A stretch of 64,000 nucleotides of DNA from Roseburia_D yibonii. Lineage in GTDB: Bacteria > Bacillota > Clostridia > Lachnospirales > Lachnospiraceae. The translations under genes were made by a program, and so were the position numbers. The notes under the pieces are model-generated. The model had not been told where the DNA came from and searched no databases. It saw nothing but the letters and a program-made list of their open reading frames with translations. Where the stretch lies: the NCBI RefSeq assembly GCF_014297335.1, contig NZ_JACOQH010000001.1:248001-312000 (forward strand), in the 5' to 3' direction. Positions 39,803 through 48,842 of this stretch are shown piece by piece (position 1 is the first letter of the stretch; the number at the start of each line of letters is the position of its first letter).

Positions 39803-42055
39803 TTACATTCTCTCGTGGCAGGTTCTGGAGATAACGTCCATCTGCTGCTCTTTGGTCAGGTCAATGAACTTAACTGCGTAACCGGATACACGGATCGTGA
39901 AGTTTGCATACTCTTCTTTTTCCGGATGCTCCATAGCGTCAATGAGTTTTTCTTTTCCGAATACATTGACATTTAAGTGGTGCGCACCCTGATCGAAGTA
40001 ACCATCCAGTACCTGAACGAGGTTCTGTACACGTTCATCCGCATCATGTCCGAGCGCACCCGGGTTGATGGTCTGTGTATTGGAGATACCGTCTAATGCT
40101 TCCTCGTAAGGAAGTTTTGCTACAGAGTTCAAGGAAGCAAGAAGTCCGTTGTTCTCTGCGCCGTAGGACGGGTTTGCTCCAGGAGATAACGGTTCTCCTG
40201 CTTTTCTTCCATCCGGAAGAGATCCGGTTGCCTTACCGTATACAACGTTGGATGTAATGGTAAGGATGGAAGTTGTCGGCTCAGAATCACGGTAAGTATG
40301 GCAGCTTCTTAATTTGTCCATGAATGTGCGTAACAGCCATACCGCGATCTCATCGGCACGTTCGTCATCGTTACCGTATTTCGGGAAGTCTCCGGTAGTC
40401 TCATAGTCAACTGCCAGTCCGTTCTCGTCACGGATTACTTTTACTTTTGCGTATTTGATCGCGCTTAAGGAATCAACTACATGAGAGAATCCCGCAATAC
40501 CGGTTGCGAAAGTACGTCTTACATCGGTATCAATGAGCGCCATCTGAGATGCTTCATAGTAATATTTATCATGCATGTAATGGATCATGTTCAGGGTCTC
40601 AACGTATGTCTCAGCCAGCCATGTCATCATTGCATCGTATTTTTCCATTACTTCATCATAATCCAGATATTCGGATGTGATCGGGCGGTAAGCCGGTCCT
40701 ACCTGGACTTTGTTCTTTTCATCCACACCACCGTTGATCGCGTAAAGCAGACACTTTGCAAGGTTTGCTCTCGCGCCGAAGAACTGGATCTCTTTTCCTG
40801 TCTCTGTTGCGGATACACAGCAGCATACAGAATAATCATCGCCCCATACCGGACGCATAACATCATCATTCTCATACTGAATAGAGCTTGTAGCGATGGA
40901 AATATGAGAAGCATATTTCTTGAACGCTTCCGGCAGATGAGAAGAATATAATACCGTAAGGTTCGGTTCCGGAGAAGGTCCCATGTTCTCTAAGGTATGT
41001 AAGAAACGGAAATCGGTCTTTGTTACCTGGGAACGTCCGTCCATACCAAGTCCTGCCACATCAAGTGTAGCCCAAACCGGGTCACCGGAGAACAGCTGGT
41101 TGTAAGATTCGATTCTCGCGAATTTTACCATACGGAACTTCATGGTCATGTGGTCAACCAGTTCCTGTGCAGCTTCCTCTGTCAGAGTTCCCTTTGCCAT
41201 ATCTCTTTCGATATAGATATCAAGGAATGTAGATACACGGCCAACACTCATTGCGGCACCGTTCTGTGTCTTGATTGCTGCAAGATAAGCGAAGTACAGC
41301 CACTGGAATGCTTCCTTGGCGTCTTTTGCCGGCTCAGAAATGTCAAATCCGTAAGATGCTGCCATTTCCTTCATGCCACGCAGTGCGCGGATCTGATCTG
41401 CGATCTCCTCACGAAGGCGGAATTCTTTGCTTCTCATGCCGCGTCTTGCGGTTCCTGCGAAGTCTTTCTGTTTTTCTTCGATCAGGTAATCAATACCATA
41501 AAGGGCAACCCTGCGGTAATCGCCTACGATTCTTCCTCTTCCGTAAGTATCCGGAAGTCCGGTTAAGATCTTGTTGTGACGCATCAGTTTCATTTCCGGT
41601 GTATATACATCGAATACTGCTTCGTTATGTGTCTTGTGATATTTGGTAAAGATCTCATGCAGTTTCTCGCTTGGTTTGTATCCATACATGGTACAGGACT
41701 GCTCTGCCATCTTGATACCGCCGTACGGCATGAATGCACGTTTTAACGGTTTGTCAGTCTGAAGACCTACAACCTGCTCAAGATCCTTCATGTCATCGCT
41801 GATGTATGCCGGACCATATGCTGTAATGGAAGAGACAACTTCTGTCTCCATATCCAGCACGCCGCCTTTTTTTCTTTCTTCTTTCTGAAGTTCCTGCAGC
41901 TTGCCCCATAATTTATCGGTAGCCTCTGTCGGTCCTGCCAAGAAGGACTCATCTCCGTCATAAGGCTTATAGTTGTTCTGGATAAAGTCTCTGACATCTA
42001 CGCCTTCTTTCCATTTTCTTCCTGAAAATCCCTGCCACTGTTCAAATTCTTTCAT
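39803..42055 (-). CDS. pflB: Formate acetyltransferase (pyruvate formate-lyase)
   Basis: A 750-residue glycyl-radical enzyme splitting pyruvate with CoA into acetyl-CoA and formate. The active-site cysteines are in DDYSVCCCVSATETG and the radical glycine in TIRVSGYAVKF near the C-terminus. The frame extends 14 codons upstream, but the ATG at 42055 has AAAGGA ahead and starts with the usual KEFEQWQGF. The length is normal. Paired with pflA. It marks a mixed-acid type fermentation. Confidence 0.97.
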   Translation of the reverse strand: MKEFEQWQGFSGRKWKEGVDVRDFIQNNYKPYDGDESFLAGPTEATDKLWGKLQELQKEERKKGGVLDMETEVVSSITAYGPAYISDDMKDLEQVVGLQTDKPLKRAFMPYGGIKMAEQSCTMYGYKPSEKLHEIFTKYHKTHNEAVFDVYTPEMKLMRHNKILTGLPDTYGRGRIVGDYRRVALYGIDYLIEEKQKDFAGTARRGMRSKEFRLREEIADQIRALRGMKEMAASYGFDISEPAKDAKEAFQWLYFAYLAAIKTQNGAAMSVGRVSTFLDIYIERDMAKGTLTEEAAQELVDHMTMKFRMVKFARIESYNQLFSGDPVWATLDVAGLGMDGRSQVTKTDFRFLHTLENMGPSPEPNLTVLYSSHLPEAFKKYASHISIATSSIQYENDDVMRPVWGDDYSVCCCVSATETGKEIQFFGARANLAKCLLYAINGGVDEKNKVQVGPAYRPITSEYLDYDEVMEKYDAMMTWLAETYVETLNMIHYMHDKYYYEASQMALIDTDVRRTFATGIAGFSHVVDSLSAIKYAKVKVIRDENGLAVDYETTGDFPKYGNDDERADEIAVWLLRTFMDKLRSCHTYRDSEPTTSILTITSNVVYGKATGSLPDGRKAGEPLSPGANPSYGAENNGLLASLNSVAKLPYEEALDGISNTQTINPGALGHDADERVQNLVQVLDGYFDQGAHHLNVNVFGKEKLIDAMEHPEKEEYANFTIRVSGYAVKFIDLTKEQQMDVISRTCHERM

Positions 42056-42122
42056 TTCTGCATCCTTTCTTTTTTCTTTTTTATGAAATGATCGCAAAGC
42101 AAAGCTTCACGATGCTGTCTCA

Positions 42123-42416
42123 TTACGCGCCTAATCTTTCTGTTGCTTCATCTAAGATCTCACAGAGCGCACTTCCGCTGCTGGTGTGGCATCTCACCAC
42201 ATCGGCATTTGATTTTTCTGCTTCTGTCACCGCACATTTCACCATCTTGTGGGATACGGTATTTGTAAACAGAATAATAAGATCCGGGCTTCCGATCTGA
42301 TTTCTGAAGTTTCCCGGCATCTGGGTAAATACCTTTGCCTTACAGCTATGTTCCTTGCAGATTTTTTTATATTGACTGACCATGCGGTCATGTCCACCTA
42401 TAATAACAACACTCAT
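42123..42416 (-). CDS. DUF2325 family protein
   Basis: A 97-residue protein beginning MSVVIIGGHDRMVSQYKKIC and containing SPDLIILFTNTVSHKMV, which match the DUF2325 family. It is a small Rossmann-like domain of unknown function found with metal-regulated genes in Firmicutes. An operator of the RTTAG-N6-CTAAC type lies 30 bases upstream of its start, placing it in the same putative regulon as feo. The pflB gene follows 68 bases downstream. Confidence 0.75.
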   Translation of the reverse strand: MSVVIIGGHDRMVSQYKKICKEHSCKAKVFTQMPGNFRNQIGSPDLIILFTNTVSHKMVKCAVTEAEKSNADVVRCHTSSGSALCEILDEATERLGA

Positions 42417-42445
42417 ACATGTACCTCCTATTGATAGAGTTCCTT

Positions 42446-42461
42446 ATTAGTTACCACTAAC
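42446..42461 (-). promoter_or_regulatory. ATTAG-N6-CTAAC operator of the DUF2325 gene
   Basis: ATTAGTTACCACTAAC, with a TATAAA-type -10 a few bases upstream on the minus strand. It could control DUF2325 and by read-through pflB and pflA. Confidence 0.65.
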
Positions 42462-42489
42462 TCTTGTTTATAATATCTAATAATTCTCC

Positions 42490-42520
42490 AAAAAGCAAGC
42501 TTACTATTCATCTGCTTTTC
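42490..42520 (-). terminator. Terminator-like hairpin, second of a near-duplicate pair
   Basis: AAAAGCA and TGCTTTT arms with a 15-base loop, followed by T on the minus strand. The sequence resembles the hairpin at 42573-42603, including the trailing CTCA. Confidence 0.55.
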
Positions 42521-42572
42521 TCAATAAGGGTCTTTTGCGCTGTTTCCTTTTTATGATATCGGATATATGAAA

Positions 42573-42603
42573 GAAAAGCAAGCCATATCATGACCTGCTT
42601 TTC
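42573..42603 (-). terminator. Terminator after glycerol-1-phosphate dehydrogenase
   Basis: GAAAAGCA and TGCTTTTC form an eight-base stem about 30 bases after the stop, followed on the minus strand by TTTCTTTC. Confidence 0.65.
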
Positions 42604-42632
42604 TCATAGAATGAACGTATCGACAAACCGCC

Positions 42633-43697
42633 TTATTTTTCCTGTTTAAACACTCTTTTTAACGTCTCATCTTCCCATAGGATCTCTTTTGCCAGCCTGC
42701 GGTATTTTTCCTCGTGCAGATAAGTATGGCGGAACGGCTTGATGGATGGTGCAAGATCGATCGCGCGCTCAAAGTCCTCCCGCTTCATATCCAGTGTGGC
42801 AACATAGTCCCAGAATCCCGTGTCTGTAAAAATCGTATTGACACGCTTGTAACGGTGATCCTGCACCCGGCTCATCAGATAGGTCGCGACCCCGACCTGA
42901 ATGCCGTGTAACATCGGCTGTTCCAATGTCTTATCCAACGCGTGCGAGATCAGATGCTCACTGCCACTCGTCGGTGCGCTGCTGCCCGCGATCTCATTTG
43001 CGATCCCGCTCATTGCGAGGGAATCCACCAGTTCGCGCAAAAACAGATCCTCATGGATGTCCGTAAACGGCGTGCGCACAAAACTGTTCACGGCTTTTTT
43101 CGCGATCATCATCGCAAAGTCATTGAGCGTTGTGTAGCCCATGCGGTCTTCATATACCCAGTCATAGAGCGCCGTGATCTTTGACACCAGATCCCCGATT
43201 CCGGAATATAAAAACTTCTCCGGTGCGCTCTTTATGATATCCGTATCCACAACGATCCCATACGCCAGTCTCGCCGGCACGGATGTTCTCCTTCCGTTTA
43301 CGATCAGTGACGCGCTCGCACTGGAAAATCCGTCACTTGACGCGGATGTCGGTACACTGATGAACGGCAGCTTGCGCAGATATGCCGCGTATTTCGCTAC
43401 GTCAATGACCTTGCCGCCTCCGATGCCCACGATGACCTGCGCCTTCGGTTCGATCGCAAACGCCAGTTCAATGATGTCTTCGATTTTTGTGGAATCCAGC
43501 TCTCGGTACTCCATGACCGTAACGCCTTCCTCTTTTAACGAATCCATGACATCATGCCCGAACATATCGATCAGCCCGTTTCCAAAGTAAAGGACTGCAT
43601 GCTCCATGCCGTTCGATCTGATGTATTTTCCAAGATTTTTTAATGTTCCCTTCCCGACCTTTAAGATCGTAGGGATCGCAATGTGACTGCCTGCCAT
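42633..43697 (-). CDS. sn-Glycerol-1-phosphate dehydrogenase
   Basis: A 354-residue NAD(P)-dependent metal enzyme reducing dihydroxyacetone phosphate to sn-glycerol-1-phosphate. The nucleotide-binding part has IVGIGGGKVIDVAKYAA and SVPTSASSDGFSS, and metal ligands are expected at the D in SGIGDLVSKITA and the histidines in GSEHLISHALD and LHGIQVG. It is AraM/EgsA-type. In archaea this makes the membrane lipid backbone; in Firmicutes AraM-type enzymes supply heptaprenylglyceryl lipids or have unclear roles. Confidence 0.87.
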   Translation of the reverse strand: MAGSHIAIPTILKVGKGTLKNLGKYIRSNGMEHAVLYFGNGLIDMFGHDVMDSLKEEGVTVMEYRELDSTKIEDIIELAFAIEPKAQVIVGIGGGKVIDVAKYAAYLRKLPFISVPTSASSDGFSSASASLIVNGRRTSVPARLAYGIVVDTDIIKSAPEKFLYSGIGDLVSKITALYDWVYEDRMGYTTLNDFAMMIAKKAVNSFVRTPFTDIHEDLFLRELVDSLAMSGIANEIAGSSAPTSGSEHLISHALDKTLEQPMLHGIQVGVATYLMSRVQDHRYKRVNTIFTDTGFWDYVATLDMKREDFERAIDLAPSIKPFRHTYLHEEKYRRLAKEILWEDETLKRVFKQEK

Positions 43698-43793
43698 AAT
43701 TTTCCTCCGTTTTCCCCATTTTTATGCTGATTCATCTGATAGTCCTGTAAATTTTATTATACCACATTTTTTCAGTATCATTGCAAAAAAACA

Positions 43794-43823
43794 AAGCGGC
43801 ACAGCCCAAAGGCCATGCCGCTT
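43794..43823 (-). terminator. Terminator of the feo operon
   Basis: AAGCGGCA and TGCCGCTT form a perfect eight-base stem followed on the minus strand by TGTTTTTTTGC, 30 bases after the Fur-family gene stop. Confidence 0.8.
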
Positions 43824-43853
43824 CGCGGTAATAAACATATTTTTTTCGGTTCG

Positions 43854-44330
43854 CTACTTTCCGCACTCGCAGGGAGTCACAACTACATTTCTGACCTCCT
43901 GATTGTCGATATAGCCGCATGCCTTCATTCCGGCACGGATCACGGCATTCCACATTTTTGCGGAAAGATTGCAGGTCGTGTGGTCACTGAGTTCCACGCA
44001 GCATGCATTTTCCTCGAGGCACTCCTCCCCGCAGGAAATCTTATACATATTTTTCCTGCTGATCGCGCCGATTTCTTCCAACGTATTTACCATGCGGTAT
44101 ACCGTGGCAGAACCAATCTTCCCATCCAGTTTTGATGCTTTGTAGTAAATTTCCTTGCAACAGGAACAATCCTCTTCCAGGATAATATCAAGAAGCATCA
44201 ACCGCTGTTTTGTAATACGGCATCCCTCTTCTTTTAATTTCTGGATGATCATTTCCTTCTGCATCTGTGTTCTGTGATAACTTCTGGCATCCGCCTTTCT
44301 TTCGCTTTTTCCGGAAAGATTTTTCGACAT
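43854..44330 (-). CDS. Fur-family regulator with cysteine-rich C-terminus
   Basis: A 158-residue protein with a Fur-type winged helix (EEGCRITKQRLMLLDIILEE, GKIGSATVYRMVNTLEEIGAI). The C-terminal half is atypical: instead of the histidine-rich dimerisation domain it has many cysteines (SCGEECLEENACC, TTCNLSAKMW, TPCECGK). It may bind iron or sense redox through thiolates. As the last gene of the feo operon it could regulate that operon and the related operators. A GGAGGGG site precedes the ATG at 44330. Confidence 0.8.
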   Translation of the reverse strand: MSKNLSGKSERKADARSYHRTQMQKEMIIQKLKEEGCRITKQRLMLLDIILEEDCSCCKEIYYKASKLDGKIGSATVYRMVNTLEEIGAISRKNMYKISCGEECLEENACCVELSDHTTCNLSAKMWNAVIRAGMKACGYIDNQEVRNVVVTPCECGK

Positions 44331-44345
44331 TTTCGCCCCTCCTTT

Positions 44346-44483
44346 TTAGCTGCAGTGTCCTCCACAATTCTTACAGTCACCGCCGCACTGGAGAGATTTG
44401 CCATTCTTCTTATCGCGGACCATGCTCCGGATCACCAGAGCGATCACTCCAAGAAAAACAACTCCTGTAATCACTGTTCCCAT
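44346..44483 (-). CDS. FeoB-associated Cys-rich membrane protein
   Basis: A 45-residue protein, MGTVITGVVFLGVIALVIRS followed by MVRDKKNGKSLQ and CGGDCKNCGGHCS. It has one membrane helix and a C-terminal cluster of four cysteines, the hallmark of the small FeoB-associated proteins. It lies between feoB and the Fur-family gene on the same strand and probably acts like FeoC, or hands ferrous iron to or from the FeoB pore. Confidence 0.88.
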   Translation of the reverse strand: MGTVITGVVFLGVIALVIRSMVRDKKNGKSLQCGGDCKNCGGHCS

Positions 44484-44513
44484 AGCTCACTACCTCCTTA
44501 TTGCGTGCAGTGC

Positions 44514-46665
44514 TTATTTTGCGCTTGCTACGCTCTTTACATTTACATTTAATGTTTCGCTTTCTTTATACGGACGGAATAACAGATATAAGAATCCAGC
44601 CACGCATACGAAAGCAATGATTGTTCCGATTCCAAATGCTCCGGTTGTGATCAGAGTACCGATCTGGTAGATGCACATTGCTGCCACATAAGCCAGAATA
44701 CACTGATATCCGATTGCGAACCAGAACCACTTTGTATTGTTCATCTCACGCTTGATAGCTCCCATCGCTGCAAAGCAAGGCGCGCATAACAGGTTGAATA
44801 CCAAAAAGCCGTAAGAAGCGATCGGTGTCATAACGGTTGCAAGGCTTCCCCAGATTTCCTGTCCGTCTTCTGCGACTTCGCCGAATCCAAAGAGAAGACC
44901 AAAGGTTGCTACAACGTTTTCTTTTGCGATCAGACCGCTGACTGCGGCAACTGCCATCTTCCAGCCTTCGCCTACCTGTGTCCATCCAAGCAATCGCGCT
45001 ACCGATCTTAGCCAGGATACTGTCGTTTAACTGCTCTGCTTCGAGCATTCCAAAGCCACCGTCAACCCATCCGAAGCTCATTAAGAACCAGAGAATGATA
45101 GTGGAAAGTAAGATGATGGTTCCGGCTTTCTTGATGAAAGACCAGCCACGCTCCCACATACTTCTTAATACGTTTCCAACTGTCGGCCAGTGATATGCCG
45201 GAAGTTCCATAACGAACGGAGCCGGTTCACCGGAGAACATTTTTGTTTTCTTTAAGATAATACCTGAGCAGATGATCGCTGCAACACCTACGAAGTAAGC
45301 ACTCCATGCAACCCATCCTGCATTGTCGAAGAACGCACCTGCGATCAGGGCGATGATCGGTAATTTTGCTCCACAAGGGATAAATGTTGTTGTCATGATG
45401 GTCATCTTACGGTCACGGTCGTTTTCGATCGTACGGGATGCCATGACACCCGGCACACCACATCCACTACCGATTAACATCGGGATGAAGGATTTTCCGG
45501 AAAGTCCGAATTTACGGAAGATACGGTCCATGATAAATGCTACACGGGACATGTATCCACAGGATTCCAGGAATGCAAGGAAAATGAATAATACAAGCAT
45601 CTGTGGTACGAATCCAAGTACTGCGCCGACACCGGAGATCACACCGTCAACGATAAGTCCGGTCAGCCAGTCTGCGCATCCGATGTTTTCAAAGAAGCTC
45701 TGTGCTCCAGGAACGATCCATTCACCAAACAGGGTATCATTGGTCCAGTCGGTAAGGATAGATCCGATTGTTGTTACAGAAACATAGTATACAATGAACA
45801 TAACAACCGCAAAGATCGGTAATGCCAGGAAACGGTTTGTTACGACACGGTCGATCTTATCGGAAACAGAAAGTTCACCTTTCTTGGTTCCCTTTGTCAC
45901 ACATTCATCTATAATAGAAGAAATGTATTCATAACGTTCATTTGTGATAATACTTTCGGTATCATCATCAAACTCATCTTCCAGAGTTTTGATCTCAGCG
46001 GATACATCCGGTGAGTGTTTCATCTGCTCTTTGATCTTGTCATCTTTCTCAAGAAGCTTGATCGCGAAGAAACGTTTCTGATCTTCCGGAATATCATCAA
46101 ACAGTTTTTCTTCTACTGTCTGGATAACGCTTTCCACCTGCGGATTAAATTCATGTACTCTGGCAGAAGCGTCTTTCTTTCCGGCTGCCGCAACTGCTTT
46201 TTCTGCAGCTTTCTGAACGCCGGTACCCTTTAACGCTGAGATCTCAACGACTTCACAGCCCAGTTTCTTGCTCAGCTTGTCGATATGTATCTTGTCGCCT
46301 GTCTTTTCCATGATATCAACCATGTTTACAGCCATGACAACCGGAATGCCAAGCTCCATGAGCTGTGTGGATAAGTACAGGTTTCTCTCGATGTTGGTTC
46401 CGTCTACGATATTTAAGATCGCGTCCGGTCTCTCTGTGATGAGATAGGTTCTCGCCACCACTTCCTCAAGCGTATACGGGGACAGTGAGTAAATACCCGG
46501 TAAATCCATGATGGTGACATCTTTGTGTCCCTTTAACTTACCTTCCTTTTTTTCAACTGTTACGCCCGGCCAGTTACCTACGAACTGGTTGGAACCCGTA
46601 AGCGCATTGAATAATGTTGTTTTTCCGCAGTTTGGGTTACCTGCTAACGCAATTTTCATTGACAT
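44514..46665 (-). pseudogene. feoB: Ferrous iron transporter FeoB, interrupted by a frameshift
   Basis: The N-terminal frame from 46665 has the G-protein domain (GNPNCGKTTLFNAL, DLPGIYSLSPY, NVVDGT, MAVNMVD, ISALKGTG) and the first Gate motif (FIPMLIGSGCGVPGVMASRT), then runs to LAKIGSAIAW near 44993. The rest, LLGWTQVGEGWKMAVAAVSG through the second Gate part to SVASAK, continues in another frame and ends at 44514. The joint has one TTGCTTGG unit where two would restore AIAWLLGWTQ, so an eight-base repeat contraction explains the break. The ATG at 46665 has AGGAG seven bases ahead. Rejoined, it would be about 717 residues, normal for FeoB. Confidence 0.85.
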
Positions 46666-46684
46666 TTTCATACTCCTATCTTTT

Positions 46685-46700
46685 ATTAGTTTTCTCTAAC
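46685..46700 (-). promoter_or_regulatory. ATTAG-N6-CTAAC site between feoA and feoB
   Basis: ATTAGTTTTCTCTAAC lies in the 50-base gap before feoB and just after the second feoA stop, an internal operator in the operon. Confidence 0.6.
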
Positions 46701-46716
46701 TTATGGCAAAAAAAAA

Positions 46717-46938
46717 TTACTCTACCTCGATCATCTCGGCATCTGCTTTTCTCAAAGAAAGCTCATAACCGCGAACGGTTACCTCAACCGGATCTCCAAG
46801 CGGTGCTACTTTCCTTACATAAACCGGAACACCTTTTGTAATTCCCATGTCCATAATACGTCTCTTTACCGGACCTTCACCCGTAAGTTTTTTTACGGTA
46901 ACAGTCTGCCCGCAGGCAACTTCTTTCAATGTCTTCAT
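46717..46938 (-). CDS. feoA: FeoA domain protein (second copy)
   Basis: A 73-residue SH3-like protein that assists FeoB in ferrous iron uptake. The family pieces are KRRIMDMGITKGVPVYV and PVEVTVRGYELSLRKADA. It is the second of two tandem feoA genes and is directly upstream of feoB. The two copies are diverged, suggesting separate contacts with FeoB. Confidence 0.92.
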   Translation of the reverse strand: MKTLKEVACGQTVTVKKLTGEGPVKRRIMDMGITKGVPVYVRKVAPLGDPVEVTVRGYELSLRKADAEMIEVE

Positions 46939-46971
46939 AATCTGCTCCTTCTTGTGATTTTTTGAAAATTG

Positions 46972-47184
46972 TTAGATCATGATCTTATTTGCCATATCTT
47001 TTCCAATGGCAACTCTGGAATCCTTCACATTCACGATCATGTTCCCGCCTGTCTCTGATACAACAGTCACGGTACCACCTGTCACAAATCCGAGGTTTTC
47101 CAAAAACTTTCTTGTCTCTTCTTTTCCACCGACCTTCTTAATGATATTCGGTTCTCCGGCATTTGCCATTGTGAGCGGCATCAT
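46972..47184 (-). CDS. feoA: FeoA domain protein (first copy)
   Basis: A 70-residue SH3-like protein (GGKEETRKFLENLGFVTGGTV, NMIVNVKDSRVAIGKDMANK). It is the first gene of the feo operon, with a strong promoter, a Fur-box-like site and a GTTAG-N6-CTAAC operator ahead. Confidence 0.92.
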   Translation of the reverse strand: MMPLTMANAGEPNIIKKVGGKEETRKFLENLGFVTGGTVTVVSETGGNMIVNVKDSRVAIGKDMANKIMI

Positions 47185-47212
47185 ATCATCTCCTCTTTTC
47201 CGTTATCTTTAT

Positions 47213-47270
47213 TGATAATCATTTTCATCACTTCGTTGGTTAGTATACTCTAACGATTATTAGATGTCAA
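47213..47270 (-). promoter_or_regulatory. feo operon promoter with two kinds of operator
   Basis: On the minus strand -35 TTGACA (47265-47270) and -10 TATACT (47242-47247) are spaced by 17. GTTAGTATACTCTAAC (47239-47254) covers the -10. Downstream, TGATAATCATTTTCA (47213-47227) matches the 7-1-7 Fur box TGATAATnATTATCA at 13 of 15 positions or close to it. Both point to metal repression. Confidence 0.8.
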
Positions 47271-47315
47271 TAATGTTATTGATAATTTTTTCTCACTTTT
47301 TCTTCCGTTTTTGAC

Positions 47316-47347
47316 AAAAAAAGACAGAGATTTTTCCCTGCCTTTTT
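47316..47347 (-). terminator. Terminator after the MoxR-type ATPase gene
   Basis: On the minus strand AAAAAGGCAGGGA pairs with TCTCTGTCTTTTT through G-T wobbles, ending in seven T. Confidence 0.6.
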
Positions 47348-47354
47348 CCTTCCT

Positions 47355-48842
47355 TTACCGGTTCAGTTCGGATAAGAGTTCTGCCTTTCTCGTTCCGATC
47401 AGAAGTGTTTCCTTATACTGTTCATATTTTTCCGATGGATGCTCCGCAAGGAAACGGGCCGATCCGGCGCTCACCGTAAGTTCGGTCACAAAAAGCACCA
47501 TCTCCTCGCCGTCCTCAAACGCTTTCTCCATAAAGTCAAACGCATGTGCAAGCGCTTCTTCTGCGTTTCGCTCCTCGCGTTCTAACTTCTCACGCTCACG
47601 GTCAAATCCTTCTTTTGCCATAAAAAAGCTCTCTTTCGCGTCCAGCTGTTCTCCCGGCACGTTTTCCTTCAGGCACGCAAGCAGTTTTTCCCATCCGCTT
47701 TTTTCTTCTTTCGTCAGAAATCCGCCCTTTTTCTCCGCCTCATAAACTTTTTGCTTTTCTTCAAGCAAAGTCCGGTAGAACTCTGCCGGTGACGCGGCGT
47801 TCCCAACTCCGGCACGGTATTCTTTTAAGAAGGCATACCACGCATCCAGCAGACGTTTTGTCTTTTCCGCACAGTCAAGATATCCAAAGAGTCCGTCAAG
47901 CAGCAGGTGTACCACACTGAATCTCTCGTCAAACGCCGCCTGATAAACCCGCCCGTAGACATCGGATCTCACTTTTCCCGCAAGGATATCCGCGATCCCG
48001 TAATCATCCTCATATTTCTGATACAGATCCAGATATGCCGACACATCTTCCGCGACATCGGGATGATGCAGAAATTCGCCGATCACTTCCTCGGTCACCG
48101 GAATGTCAAGCTCCCGGTAAACCGCCATCAGACTGCTCAAATCTTCCCATCCGCGTGCCGTCACAAAACGCAGTCCATCCACATCCGCTTCCACACGGTA
48201 GAAATTTTTCGGCCGCAGTTCCAGATAGCTTAAAATCGCGCTGTTGATCCGTTTCTCCCTCGCATACGGTTTCCATACCGAAAAATCCGCCTCGATATCA
48301 AGCTCGCGCACACGGTCAAGCGTGACCATATCAAAATCACGCACCGACTTATTATATTCCGGCGGGTTTCCTGCCGCTACAATGATCCATCCCTCCGGTA
48401 CCGCCTGGTTTCCGAACGTTTTACATTGCAGAAACTGGAGCATCGTAGGCGCAAGCGTTTCCGACACGCAGTTGATCTCATCGATAAAGAGGATCCCCTC
48501 TTTTGTTCCCTGATCCCGGATCTTGCGGTAAACACTCGCGATGATCTCGCTCATCGTGTACTCCGTCACCGAATATGTTTTTTCCGAAAAAGTCTCCTCA
48601 CGGATAAACGGAAGGCCGACCGCGCTCTGTCTGGTGTGATGGGTGATCGTATAGGAAACCAGCCCGATCCTGCACTCGCGCGCGATCTGTTCCATGATCT
48701 GCGTCTTTCCGATCCCCGGCGGTCCCATCATTAAGATCGGACGCTGGCGGATCGCCGGGATCCGGTACGCACCACTCTCATCTTTCTTCAAATACGCCTG
48801 CACCGTATGTTTGATCTCTTCTTTTGCCTGTCTGATATTCAT
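47355..48842 (-). CDS. MoxR-type AAA+ ATPase
   Basis: A 495-residue ATPase. Walker A is MMGPPGIGKTQIMEQ, Walker B GILFIDEINCVSE, and sensor 1 lies in GWIIVAAGNPPEYN. A C-terminal 200-residue extension is helical and charged. MoxR ATPases work with VWA-domain partners as metal-inserting or remodelling chaperones. The ATG at 48842 overlaps the stop of the VWA gene by four bases (ATGA) and has AGGAG seven bases ahead; a longer frame lacks one. Confidence 0.88.
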   Translation of the reverse strand: MNIRQAKEEIKHTVQAYLKKDESGAYRIPAIRQRPILMMGPPGIGKTQIMEQIARECRIGLVSYTITHHTRQSAVGLPFIREETFSEKTYSVTEYTMSEIIASVYRKIRDQGTKEGILFIDEINCVSETLAPTMLQFLQCKTFGNQAVPEGWIIVAAGNPPEYNKSVRDFDMVTLDRVRELDIEADFSVWKPYAREKRINSAILSYLELRPKNFYRVEADVDGLRFVTARGWEDLSSLMAVYRELDIPVTEEVIGEFLHHPDVAEDVSAYLDLYQKYEDDYGIADILAGKVRSDVYGRVYQAAFDERFSVVHLLLDGLFGYLDCAEKTKRLLDAWYAFLKEYRAGVGNAASPAEFYRTLLEEKQKVYEAEKKGGFLTKEEKSGWEKLLACLKENVPGEQLDAKESFFMAKEGFDREREKLEREERNAEEALAHAFDFMEKAFEDGEEMVLFVTELTVSAGSARFLAEHPSEKYEQYKETLLIGTRKAELLSELNR

